A stretch of 64,000 bases of DNA from assembly GCF_019091135.1 (NCBI RefSeq), contig NZ_JAGXJW010000014.1, positions 81,399 to 145,398 of the forward strand, given 5' to 3'. The notes under the pieces are model-generated. The model did no database searches and had not been told where the DNA came from. It saw only the letters and a list, made by a program, of their open reading frames with translations. How positions within the stretch are numbered: position 1 is the first letter of the stretch; every line of letters starts with the position of its first letter. Origin of the DNA: Cohnella sp. GbtcB17 (GTDB lineage: Bacteria; Bacillota; Bacilli; Paenibacillales; Paenibacillaceae). Made by a program: the position numbers and the translations under genes. Positions 44,550 to 53,266 of this stretch are shown here, in pieces.

Positions 44550-47500
44550 GGAAAAAAGTAGCGGCGGCGCTGATCACGCTCGTTTTGCTGATCGCGACCT
44601 ACAGTTTGTTGTTGCCGTTCTCCTCCTGGCATCAGAAGTCAGGGCCGGCTGCGGCGAACGGATACATGGACCTCAGCGCGTGGCGGTTCGAGGAGGGCGG
44701 CGTCGTTCGGCTGGACGGGCAGTGGGAGCTGTATCCGGACAAGCTGCTGACCGTACGGGACTTCGCCGCAAGCGGAGAGCGACTGACGCCGGCTATGATC
44801 CAGGTGCCCGGATCTTGGTCGCGGCAGATGGATACGTTCGGCATGGCGACCTATCGATTGCGCGTTCAGGTCCGCGATACGGGCGAGGTCTACGGTTTGA
44901 AAACGGCGTCGATCCCGATCTCTAACCGTCTGATCGTCAACGGCCGGATCGTCGGCTCGAGCGGAAATCCGGCGGAAGAGCGGGAATACGAGGCCTATAA
45001 CCGGCCGTATGTGAGCTACTTTACGCTGCAGCCGGGCTGGAACGAAATTTTGCTCCAGGCGGCCAACTTCGATTTTCGCGCCTCCAGCGGCATCGTCGAG
45101 TCGCTTCAACTGGGCAAAGCCGGTCAGATCGCCGAGCTGCGCGACCGGGCGACCGCGCACGATTGGATCTCGGTCAGTGTTTTTCTGATCATGGGACTTT
45201 ATTTTTTCGGCTTATATACGCAGCGCAGGAACGATTTCTCGCTGGCCATGTTCGGCCTCGTCTGTCTCTGCATCGCGCTGTTCATAAGCGTCAGCGGCGA
45301 GCGGGTGCTGCTTCTTGCTGCCGGCAAGGTTCCGTTCTGGCTCTATTATCGCATCCAGCTGACTTCGGCGATCGGCGTGGGACTCGGTTTTTTCCTGTAC
45401 GTCAACACCGCATTCCGGCCCTATTGCTTTAAATGGCTCGTTCGCGGCGGCGTGGCGGCGGGAACGGTACTGGGCGTGCTCAATGCCGGATTCGCGCCGC
45501 AGCTCTCGGGAGGGTTGACTCGCCCGCTGACTTCTTTATTCGCGACCTTCGCGCTGCTGTACGCGACTTATGTGTTCATATTGGCCGCGCTGCACCGCGT
45601 GGCCGGCAGCCGATATCTGGCCGTGGCCGTCTTGGCCTTGAACGTAATGGCGCTAAGTCTGAATATGAACTTTTATTTTGGCGTGCCGATCTATGCGCTC
45701 CCGCCGATCGAGCCTTTCCTCGTGCTGCTGATGCTGGCTTTGCTCATGTCGCTTCGCTTCTCGAACGCTTTCCGCAAAATCGAAGAGCTGTCGGGTCAGT
45801 TGCTGCAGGCGGACAAAATAAAGGACGACTTTCTGGCCCGCACCTCGCACGAGTTCAAGACGCCGCTGCACGGCGTGATGAACATCTCCCAGTCGATGCT
45901 GGATAATGCCGCATCGCCGCCGACCGCCGATCAGCGGGATAAACTGCGGCTCATTACGGATATTACGAAGCGTCTGTCGCAGCTCGTCTACGACATCTTG
46001 GACCTCTCCATGCTGAAGCGCGGCGAGCTCGGGATCGCGCCGGCGCCGATCGACGTCCGCTCGATCGCGGAGGTGCAGGTGCAGTTCTATTCCTATCTGT
46101 GTGCGGGACGGAACATTGTGCTGGAGAATCGTGTTCCTGCGGATTTGCCGCTTGCGCTGGCCGATGAGAGCCGTCTGAGTCAGGTGATCGGCAACCTGCT
46201 GGATAACGCGATCAAGCATACCGAGAGCGGCAGCGTCGTCGTTACCGGAGCGGAGCACGGCGGCAGGCTTGAACTGGCGGTGCAGGATACGGGGAAGGGC
46301 ATCGAGCAGCAGGATCTTCCGTTCATTTTCGAGCCGTTCAAATCGCTTGAAGGCAAGCAGGGCCGCAGCTTCGGCCTGGGGCTGTCGATCGCGAAGCAGC
46401 TGGTCGAGCTGCAGGGCGGCACCCTGTCGGTCGCTTCTTCGCCCGGCGTCGGCTCGACGTTTACCTTTACGCTGCCGATCGCGGAGCGAAAGCTCGAAGC
46501 AGCCTCGTCTCCGTCGCCCCCTTCGTCCCCGTCACACGCTTGGGCCGAACCCCCGGCAGCCGAATATTCATTTGCGACGCCCCATTATGCGAACCCGGAC
46601 GGCGAGCGTACGGTGCTCGTCGTCGACGATCAGCACGTGAACCTGAAGGTGCTGCTGGACGCGCTTCAGCCGCTGGACTACCGGGTCATCGCGGTCAAGA
46701 GCGGGTATGAAGCGCTGGCGGAGATCGACCGGCCGGGCCGGATCGACCTCGTCATCCTTGATCTGATGATGCCCGGCTTGTCAGGTTACGAGGTATGCCG
46801 GGAGCTCCGCAAGCGCTACTCGCTGCTGGAGCTGCCCGTGCTGATGGTGACGGCGGCCATTCAGCCGCAGGAAAAGGTGGCCGCCTTCCAGGCCGGCGCC
46901 AACGATTACTTGCCGAAGCCGTTCGATCTGGTGGAGCTGAGGGCGAGAATCGGCAGCCTGTTGGCGATGAAGGAATCGCTCGGAAGGGCGGTTTATCTGG
47001 AGGTCGCGTTTTTGCAATCGCAGAACAAGCCGCATTTTCTGCATAACGTCCTGAACAGCATCGCGGCATCCAGCTACACGGACGCGGATCGCGCGCGGAA
47101 GATGATCGTCGATCTCTCCGACTACTTGCGCGGCAGCTTTCGTTTCAGCAATGCGGAGGGACGGATCGCCTTCGCGGAGGAATTTCAGCTCATTCGAACG
47201 TATGTCGATATCGAGCAGGCCAGGTTCAAGGATCGAATCCGCTTTGAATACGACATTGCAGAAGAAGCCCATGCGCTCCTGTTGCCGCCGCTTCTGCTGC
47301 AGCCGCTGGTCGAGAATGCGATCCGGCATGGGATCGGCGGTCGGATCGAGGGAGGCACGGTCAAGCTGACGGCCGCCTTGTCGGACGGGCAATGGCAGCT
47401 GGTCGTGGCCGACGACGGTGTTGGCATCTCGCCGGAGCGATTGAGGACGCTACTCGACCGCGCCGATGAGAAGGAGCGTCATGGCGTCGGCCTGCTGAAT

Positions 47501-47605
47501 ATCAACAAACGGCTGAAGTACGAATACGGGATCGCGCTCGAGCTTGCGAGCGAGCAAGGCCGCGGCACGACCGTCACGGTGCGCATCCCGGATAAAACGG
47601 CTTGA
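44546..47605 (+). CDS. Hybrid sensor kinase with 7TMR-DISM sensor and two kinase cores
   Basis: A membrane protein of 1019 residues. It has an N-terminal membrane helix, an extracellular DISMED-like beta domain (about 40-190, WRFEEGGVVRLDGQWELYPD), seven membrane helices (about 205-410), a HisKA core with His435 (LARTSHEFKTPLHG), HATPase_c (LGLSIAKQLVELQGG) and a receiver domain with Asp739 (LVILDLMMPG). A second kinase core of the LytS/YesM type follows, with His830 (NKPHFLHNVLNS) and its own HATPase_c (QPLVENAIRHGIGG, GVGLLNINKRL). The protein could carry an internal relay from the first core to its own receiver and then signal through the second core to the partner regulator. It is translationally coupled to that regulator. 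Confidence 0.9.
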   Translation: MRKKVAAALITLVLLIATYSLLLPFSSWHQKSGPAAANGYMDLSAWRFEEGGVVRLDGQWELYPDKLLTVRDFAASGERLTPAMIQVPGSWSRQMDTFGMATYRLRVQVRDTGEVYGLKTASIPISNRLIVNGRIVGSSGNPAEEREYEAYNRPYVSYFTLQPGWNEILLQAANFDFRASSGIVESLQLGKAGQIAELRDRATAHDWISVSVFLIMGLYFFGLYTQRRNDFSLAMFGLVCLCIALFISVSGERVLLLAAGKVPFWLYYRIQLTSAIGVGLGFFLYVNTAFRPYCFKWLVRGGVAAGTVLGVLNAGFAPQLSGGLTRPLTSLFATFALLYATYVFILAALHRVAGSRYLAVAVLALNVMALSLNMNFYFGVPIYALPPIEPFLVLLMLALLMSLRFSNAFRKIEELSGQLLQADKIKDDFLARTSHEFKTPLHGVMNISQSMLDNAASPPTADQRDKLRLITDITKRLSQLVYDILDLSMLKRGELGIAPAPIDVRSIAEVQVQFYSYLCAGRNIVLENRVPADLPLALADESRLSQVIGNLLDNAIKHTESGSVVVTGAEHGGRLELAVQDTGKGIEQQDLPFIFEPFKSLEGKQGRSFGLGLSIAKQLVELQGGTLSVASSPGVGSTFTFTLPIAERKLEAASSPSPPSSPSHAWAEPPAAEYSFATPHYANPDGERTVLVVDDQHVNLKVLLDALQPLDYRVIAVKSGYEALAEIDRPGRIDLVILDLMMPGLSGYEVCRELRKRYSLLELPVLMVTAAIQPQEKVAAFQAGANDYLPKPFDLVELRARIGSLLAMKESLGRAVYLEVAFLQSQNKPHFLHNVLNSIAASSYTDADRARKMIVDLSDYLRGSFRFSNAEGRIAFAEEFQLIRTYVDIEQARFKDRIRFEYDIAEEAHALLLPPLLLQPLVENAIRHGIGGRIEGGTVKLTAALSDGQWQLVVADDGVGISPERLRTLLDRADEKERHGVGLLNINKRLKYEYGIALELASEQGRGTTVTVRIPDKTA

Positions 47606-47615
47606 ATCTAAAACG

Positions 47616-47657
47616 ACAGGCTCTTCCGTTCCTGGAACGGAGAAGCCTGTTTTTATT
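47616..47657 (+). terminator. Rho-independent terminator
   Basis: ACAGGCTCTTCCGTT pairs with AACGGAGAAGCCTGT (one mismatch region) around CCTGG and is followed by TTTTATTTG, ending the regulator/kinase transcript. The SLH gene that follows therefore needs its own promoter. Confidence 0.85.
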
Positions 47658-47759
47658 TGACGACCGCAATAGAAAAATGTCGATTTTTAAGGTTTCTTTA
47701 AGGTGCCGTCCGCTAAGCTGAGCGTTGATTGGAATCTCTTGGACAAAGGTGGGTACGAC

Positions 47760-50700
47760 GTGAACACACGGTACGGCGCGCGATGGAACATCGCTTTGCG
47801 TGACAGGAAATGGCTTGTGCTCCTCTCCAGCCTGGCGCTGGTCATCTCGCTGTTCTCCTCCGCAGGCGGGAGGGCTTATGCCGATAGTGGCATGAGCGGG
47901 GAAGGGACGGAGCAGGATCCATGGAAGGTCACGAATCCATTTACGTTGAGTCTCATCGGTTCCAGCAATTATCCGTTAAGCGGCAACTTCAAGTTAATGA
48001 ACGATATCGAGCTGAAAAGCGAGTGGACGCCGATCGGCCTGGGATCCGACACAGGCTTCACCGGCACGTTCGACGGCAACGGTCATACGATCTCGGGCCT
48101 GTCGATCGGTCTGCCGGCGGAGGACAACATCGGATTGTTCTCCCGAATCGTCAACGGTGCTGTATACGATCTTACGATCGAGGCAGATCCGGAGATCGGC
48201 GTCTTCGGCGCTACGAATGTAGGGCTGCTGGCGGGAACGGTCGAGCAGACGGACGCAAACAAGCCGGCCTGGGTGTCTTTAGTCAAGGCGACAGGTGACG
48301 TAACAGGGAACAAAAACGTTGGCGGCTTGGTCGGAAGCGCGGAAGCGATCAAATCCGGTTACGCTGTTTTCGCCTATAATCGCATGGAGGCTGGTCTTGT
48401 GACCGGCGGTAAAAACGTTGGCGGACTCATCGGCTTGTCCGACAAAATCCAGGTGTACAATTCCTCGTCCGCGGCCAACGTCGAAGGCGGAGAAGGTCTG
48501 GGCGGCCTGCTCGGCAATGGTGCAGGCACGAGAGTGACGAGAAGTTATGCGACGGGGGCGGTCACGTCTTCCGGGGGCAGCAATATCGGTGGTCTCATCG
48601 GCGCATCGAACGAGAACGATATCCAGATGAACTACGCTACCGGCGATGTGAGCGGCTCCGTGACCGGCGGCTTGCTCGGTGTCTCGACCGATGACAAGAT
48701 TGTGCACAATTACGCAGCCGGACATGTCGCATCGACGGGCCTTACCAACGGTTTGATCGGCGAAAACTTCGGTTCGCAGCGAGCAGTTGTCGCGTCCTAC
48801 TGGGATACGACAACTTCGGGCGTGCTTGACGTGGACGAGTCCGACGCCGCGCAGTACGGCATCGGGCGCAGCACGTCCGAGCTGCAGGACGAGACGACAT
48901 TCACGTCGGCTTCGGCGGCGAACCAGAAATGGGATTTTGAACACTACTGGTTCATGCAAGCTGACGGTTATCCGCAGCTGTACGGCGGCATGGATCTTGA
49001 GTTCGACGTGGAGCCGGCCGCCGTATCGGATCAGGTAGCTCATTCGCACGAGCTGACGATCAAAGCAAGCTCTGCCTTTGTCTCCTATGGACAGGAGGTC
49101 GCGGTCTATCGCGCCGCAGACGACCAGAAGCTCGGTTCGTTCGATCCTTTTACAAGCACAACGATTCCGGTCACGCTGGACACGACGGACGAGGTCGACG
49201 GCGAGCTGACGCTGGAGGACGGCTATTATCTGGTCGATCAAGACGGCCGCCGGACGAGCGTCTTTTATCCCGAGGTTCTCGTAGATAACACGCCGCCGAC
49301 ATGGGCGGACGGCGCTTCGATCGCGCCGAGCGAGAACGGCGGCCATATCGATCTGTCCTGGGGCAGCGCCGCCGACGACGGAAGCGGTTTGGACTATTAC
49401 AATCTGTACGTCAACGGAACGCCTACCCAAGTTTACGGTACGACGACTACCGTGAACAATCCTCCCGCCGATGCTTTGTATGAGGTCGAAGCGGTAGACA
49501 GGGCGGGGAACAAGAGCGCGAAGCTCTCCTTCGGCGGCACGCCTTCGACGACAACGATCAGCGGTTTGAAAAACATTACGTTCGGGCAGATTAACGGCTT
49601 CTACCTTTCTTACGTAACGGGCGCCCCTACGTCTTCGGGGATCGGCAACCAGAGCTATGCAGGCACGCAGTCCTTCTACATCGACGGCGCTCTGCATCAA
49701 AAAGACGTGCAGTTGGGCTCGTTAACGGGGGCATACAGTGTATTTACCTTCAATCTCAGCGGTCTCTCGGAAGGACCGCATACGCTTAAAGCGGTATACT
49801 CCGGCTACGTCGGCAAGTTCGGCGGAGTCGATTATGCCGTCAGCGGGAGCGAGGGAACGCTGGAGATTACCGTCAACGGACTGAAGGTCGACGCGAGCGA
49901 TCCGAGCGGCGCGGCGAACAACGGCAAGACCAAGCTGACCGTGACGCCGGCTCCGGCATCGGGCAACAAGCTTGTATATCGCAATTTTGGCAGCGGCGAC
50001 GTTGCTGTGCCTACAGTGGGCGATGTTCTGGATATGACCGAATATGCGGATCTGCCGGAGAGCGGACTGGCTGAGGCGACGAACGGCGATCGCATCGGCG
50101 TGGTGGAGATCGATACGGCAACGGGGAAGGTGGTTCACTTCGGCCAGGGGGTGGCCGTGTCGACGGACGAGAATGGAGGACCGGATCCGGTTCCCGCGTC
50201 GGGGCTGACGGTCGTGTCGACCGACCCGAGCGGCAGGGAGAACGACGGCAAGACGCAGCTCGCAGTAACGCCAATGCCGGAGCCGATGTCGGTGAACAAG
50301 CTGGTGTACTACAACTTCGGCGGCGGCCAAGCGGCCGTGCCGAACGTGGGCGATACGCTGAACCTGTCCGCGTATGCGGACTTGCCGGCTGACGGCCTGA
50401 TCGCGGCGGCGGATGGCGATCGAATCGGGGTTGCAGAGATCGACGCCGCGGGCGCCGTCGTTCGCTTCGGCCAGACTGCGGCCGTCGTAGCGGATGAATC
50501 CGAAGGACCGGGTCCGGGTCCGGTTCCTGCGTCGGGGCTGACGGTCGTCTCGACCGACCCGAGCGGCAGGGAGAACGACGGCAAGACGCGGCTCGCGGTA
50601 ACGCCAATGCCGGAGCCGATGTCGGTGAACAAGCTGGTGTACGAAAACTTCGGCGGCGGCCAAGCGGTCGTGCCGAACGTGGGCGATACGCTGAACCTGT

Positions 50701-52133
50701 CCGCGTATGCGGACTTGCCGGCGGACGGCCTGATCGCGGCGGCGAATGGCGATCGAATCGGGGTTGCGGAGATCGACGCTGCGGGCGCGGTCGTGCGCTT
50801 CGGCCAGACGGCGGCCATCGTCGTGGCCGAGGATGATGTTTACGTGCCGCCGATTGATGTGCCTGCGAACCCTGTCCCGACGGATGAGGTAGAGGTACTC
50901 GTAAACGGCAAGGTGGAAAAGCTGGGCAAATCGAAAACGTCCGAGGCCGGCGGCGTGAAGACGACGACCGTCACCGTCGATGCGGCCAAGCTGCAAGCGA
51001 AGCTGGACGCGGAGGGCAGCAACGCGATTGTCACGATACCGGTTGCCGGAGAGTCGGCGCTGAAGATCGGACAATTGACCGGACAACTCGTCAAAAATAT
51101 GGAGAACGCATCGGCTACGCTCGTTCTTCGGACAGACAATGCGAGCTATACGATTCCGGCGAAGCAATTCAACATCGACGCCTTGTCCGGGAAGCTTGGC
51201 CAATCGGTGAAGCTGGAAGACATTCAAGTGCAGATCGAGATTGCCGCTCCGGGTGCGGACACGACGGCAATGGTGGAGAAGGCAGCCGAGAACGGCGCAT
51301 TTACGCTTGTCGGGCCGCCGGTCAGCTTCACGGTTCGCGCCATTTATGGCACGGAGTCGGTGGAGGCAGCTCGATTCAACACCTATGTTGAGCGAACGAT
51401 CCAGATTCCGGACGGCGTGGATGCGAGCAAGATTACGACGGGCGTGGTCGTCGATCCGGACGGGACGACGCGCCACGTGCCGACGCAAGTCGTCGTCATC
51501 GACGGCCGTTATTACGCCAAGATCAACAGCTTGACGAACAGCACGTATGCGGTCGTCTCGCACGAGCGGTCTTTTTCAGATATGACGAATCATTGGGCGA
51601 AGGCCGCGGTGGAAGACATGGGCTCCCGGATGGTCGTCGAGGGCACCGGGGGCGGACTGTTCAGTCCGGATCGCGAAGTGACTCGCGCGGAATTTGCGGC
51701 GATCGTCGTGCGCGGACTCGGACTGAAGCCGGAGAGCGGCGCTTCTGCATTCTCCGACGTGGCGGCCGGCGACAGGCACGGCGCCGCGATCGCTACGGCA
51801 AGCGCATATGGCTTGATCGATGGCTATGCGGACGGCACGTTCCGGCCGGAGGACAAGCTCACCCGGGAGCAGGCTATGGTCATTCTCTCCAAGGCTATGG
51901 CGATCACCGGGCTGCAAGGCAAGCTGCCGATTGCATCGTCCGACGCGGCGCTTCGCCCGTTCAAGGATGCGACGAACGTATCCGCATGGGCGCAAAAGGG
52001 CGTTGCGGCGAGCGTGACGGCCGGCCTCGCCACGGGACACGGCGACACGAGGCTCGCCCCGCGAGAAGCCGTCACCAGAGCTGAGGTCGCGGCACTCGTG
52101 CAGCGACTGCTGCAAAAGTCGGGCTTAATTTAA
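47760..52133 (+). CDS. SLH-anchored surface protein with GLUG motifs and tandem repeated domains
   Basis: A secreted wall-anchored protein of 1457 residues. The GTG at 47760 follows AAAGGTGG with normal spacing and gives a long signal peptide (VLLSSLALVISLFSSAGG, ending RAYADS); a GTG at 47703 would add 19 residues. A right-handed repeat region with GLUG motifs (NVGGLVGSA, NVGGLIGLS, NIGGLIGAS) spans about 90-380. Ig-like domains follow (LDYYNLYVNGTPTQVY). Three copies of a domain of about 110 residues (LTVVSTDPSGRENDGKT) occupy about 705-1025; copies 2 and 3 are nearly identical. A pre-anchor beta domain and three SLH domains end the protein (FSDMTNHWAKAAVED). GLUG proteins are often adhesins or peptidase-linked surface proteins; no enzyme domain was recognised. 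Confidence 0.88.
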   Translation: MNTRYGARWNIALRDRKWLVLLSSLALVISLFSSAGGRAYADSGMSGEGTEQDPWKVTNPFTLSLIGSSNYPLSGNFKLMNDIELKSEWTPIGLGSDTGFTGTFDGNGHTISGLSIGLPAEDNIGLFSRIVNGAVYDLTIEADPEIGVFGATNVGLLAGTVEQTDANKPAWVSLVKATGDVTGNKNVGGLVGSAEAIKSGYAVFAYNRMEAGLVTGGKNVGGLIGLSDKIQVYNSSSAANVEGGEGLGGLLGNGAGTRVTRSYATGAVTSSGGSNIGGLIGASNENDIQMNYATGDVSGSVTGGLLGVSTDDKIVHNYAAGHVASTGLTNGLIGENFGSQRAVVASYWDTTTSGVLDVDESDAAQYGIGRSTSELQDETTFTSASAANQKWDFEHYWFMQADGYPQLYGGMDLEFDVEPAAVSDQVAHSHELTIKASSAFVSYGQEVAVYRAADDQKLGSFDPFTSTTIPVTLDTTDEVDGELTLEDGYYLVDQDGRRTSVFYPEVLVDNTPPTWADGASIAPSENGGHIDLSWGSAADDGSGLDYYNLYVNGTPTQVYGTTTTVNNPPADALYEVEAVDRAGNKSAKLSFGGTPSTTTISGLKNITFGQINGFYLSYVTGAPTSSGIGNQSYAGTQSFYIDGALHQKDVQLGSLTGAYSVFTFNLSGLSEGPHTLKAVYSGYVGKFGGVDYAVSGSEGTLEITVNGLKVDASDPSGAANNGKTKLTVTPAPASGNKLVYRNFGSGDVAVPTVGDVLDMTEYADLPESGLAEATNGDRIGVVEIDTATGKVVHFGQGVAVSTDENGGPDPVPASGLTVVSTDPSGRENDGKTQLAVTPMPEPMSVNKLVYYNFGGGQAAVPNVGDTLNLSAYADLPADGLIAAADGDRIGVAEIDAAGAVVRFGQTAAVVADESEGPGPGPVPASGLTVVSTDPSGRENDGKTRLAVTPMPEPMSVNKLVYENFGGGQAVVPNVGDTLNLSAYADLPADGLIAAANGDRIGVAEIDAAGAVVRFGQTAAIVVAEDDVYVPPIDVPANPVPTDEVEVLVNGKVEKLGKSKTSEAGGVKTTTVTVDAAKLQAKLDAEGSNAIVTIPVAGESALKIGQLTGQLVKNMENASATLVLRTDNASYTIPAKQFNIDALSGKLGQSVKLEDIQVQIEIAAPGADTTAMVEKAAENGAFTLVGPPVSFTVRAIYGTESVEAARFNTYVERTIQIPDGVDASKITTGVVVDPDGTTRHVPTQVVVIDGRYYAKINSLTNSTYAVVSHERSFSDMTNHWAKAAVEDMGSRMVVEGTGGGLFSPDREVTRAEFAAIVVRGLGLKPESGASAFSDVAAGDRHGAAIATASAYGLIDGYADGTFRPEDKLTREQAMVILSKAMAITGLQGKLPIASSDAALRPFKDATNVSAWAQKGVAASVTAGLATGHGDTRLAPREAVTRAEVAALVQRLLQKSGLI
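50190..50826 (+). repeat. 333-bp tandem duplication inside the SLH gene
   Basis: The segment starting at 50190 recurs at 50523, in frame, encoding two copies of the same domain with only about five visible residue differences in 95 (Q/R, Y/E, A/V, D/N, V/I). A third, more divergent copy lies upstream from about 49881. The high identity suggests recent duplication or gene conversion. Confidence 0.85.
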
Positions 52134-52180
52134 CCAAAGCGAGCATCCGGGCCTCCTTGGCCTGGGTGCTCGCTTCGGTT
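52132..52180 (+). terminator. Long-stem terminator after the SLH gene
   Basis: An arm of 22 bases rich in AAGCGAGCA pairs with TGCTCGCTT across a TCCTT loop, starting at the TAA stop codon region and followed by a short T tract. The T tract is weak, but the stem is long. Confidence 0.65.
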
Positions 52181-52186
52181 TGTGCC

Positions 52187-52380
52187 GATAAGCGCAAAAG
52201 GGCACTATCTGGGCCTACGAAGCGCTGGTAAAGGTGCCGATAAGTGCAGAAGGGCGCTATCTAGGCCGGTAAAGCGCTGGCAAGGGTGTCGATAAGTGCA
52301 GAAGGGCGCTATCGGCGCCGGCGAAGCGCTGGAAAAAGTGCCGATAAGCGCAAAAGGGCACTATCAGCGCTGCGAGATGT
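52187..52380. repeat. Repeat island 2, block A: four 52-bp hairpin units
   Basis: Units start at 52187, 52239, 52291 and 52343, exactly 52 bp apart. They have the same two-hairpin design as 42916-43111: GATAAGYGC facing GGCRCTATC, then an AAGCGCTGG hairpin. T/C and A/G changes in the arms mostly keep pairing. The orientation is the same as in island 1. Confidence 0.88.
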
Positions 52381-52420
52381 CTGTTTAGCAATAGTACAGA
52401 TGGTTAAGGTGTGTGCAAAA

Positions 52421-52545
52421 CCGAAAATAGATGGAAAAAACGGCTAATTTATCCTGGTGCAGGTGAGCGAAGCCCGAGATAAGCGGAAAAATCGGCTAAC
52501 TGAGCCGAGTATGAGTAAGCGAGGCGGGAGATAACCGGAAGCAGG
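52421..52545. repeat. Repeat island 2, block B: 52-bp units
   Basis: Two units and a partial third (starts near 52421, 52473 and 52525) carry CGAGATAAGCGGAAAAAT and CGGCTAACTGAGCC, matching block B of island 1. They are more diverged than the A units. The whole gap 52187-52787 contains no supportable gene. Confidence 0.78.
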
Positions 52546-52602
52546 CCGCGCTGGCGGCGTTTTTTCAATAAACGGGCGCCTAATTACGTTCATAATATGC
52601 CA

Positions 52603-52645
52603 TAAACCGCCTGAAACTCGGGGCGGTTATTTTTTATCTTTTTTT
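52603..52645 (+). terminator. Hairpin with T-rich tail
   Basis: AACCGCC and GGCGGTT pair around TGAAACTCGG and are followed by ATTTTTTATCTTTTTTT. It lies downstream of repeat island 2 and may catch any transcript crossing the island. Confidence 0.75.
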
Positions 52646-52787
52646 CGCGCGCGTGTCGATTCCGCCCTCAGCCGTTCGTTGTCTGTATAGAAGCAGCCCA
52701 ACCAACCGTTCATCGGCAGATCATTAAGCAATAAACGGCTCGGCGCCGGCTGCTCGCATCCACCATAATCGAAGGGGAGATCAATTC

Positions 52788-53216
52788 ATGATGATCGAAC
52801 GTGAAACGAACATGCAGGCCGCCGCCCAACGCTCGAATATCTCGGGCGTTAGGCGCTGGACGTCGCGGGCAATGGGAGGCGTTGCCGTACTTTTTATGCT
52901 TTTTGACGGAATCGGCAAGCTCGTTGGGCCGGCACCGGTCGTCGAGGCAACCCGAGAACTCGGATTCGCGGAACACCACTTGGCGATCATGGGCATTCTC
53001 AGCTTGCTTGCTACTTTGCTGTATATGATGCCTCGTACCGCCTTCCTGGGCGCGATATTGCTGACCGGGTACCTGGGCGGAGCAGTGGCGGTGCAAGTTC
53101 GAATCGACGCGCCTCTTTTCTCGAACACACTATTCCCGGTCTATGTGGCCGTCCTCGTCTGGGGCACGCTCTGGCTGCGGGACGAACGGCTGCGCAGGCT
53201 GCTGACAGGCGGCTGA
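52788..53216 (+). CDS. DoxX-like membrane protein
   Basis: A four-helix membrane protein of 142 residues. Helices are visible as GGVAVLFMLFDGIGKLV (with the DGIGK motif of the DoxX-like family), AIMGILSLLATLLYMMP, TAFLGAILLTGYLGGAVAVQ and LFPVYVAVLVWGTLWL. The family is linked to thiosulfate:quinone oxidoreductase subunits and to oxidative-stress membrane proteins, but most members are uncharacterised. AAGGGGAG lies upstream of the ATG. It is convergent with the pepF-like gene. Confidence 0.85.
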   Translation: MMIERETNMQAAAQRSNISGVRRWTSRAMGGVAVLFMLFDGIGKLVGPAPVVEATRELGFAEHHLAIMGILSLLATLLYMMPRTAFLGAILLTGYLGGAVAVQVRIDAPLFSNTLFPVYVAVLVWGTLWLRDERLRRLLTGG

Positions 53217-53266
53217 CAGGCGGCGCTTGACGCGATAGTGAGAGTCGACAAACCCCGGGTTCAAGC

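Noticed and set aside
49722..51563. Minus-strand frame of 613 codons opposite the SLH gene
   Set aside because: It is complementary to the repeated domains of a strongly supported SLH protein and has no recognisable domain of its own.
42916..52545. A composite transposon formed by the two repeat islands
   Set aside because: The islands are direct repeats without transposase, terminal inverted repeats or visible target duplications; recombination between them remains possible and is listed as a finding.
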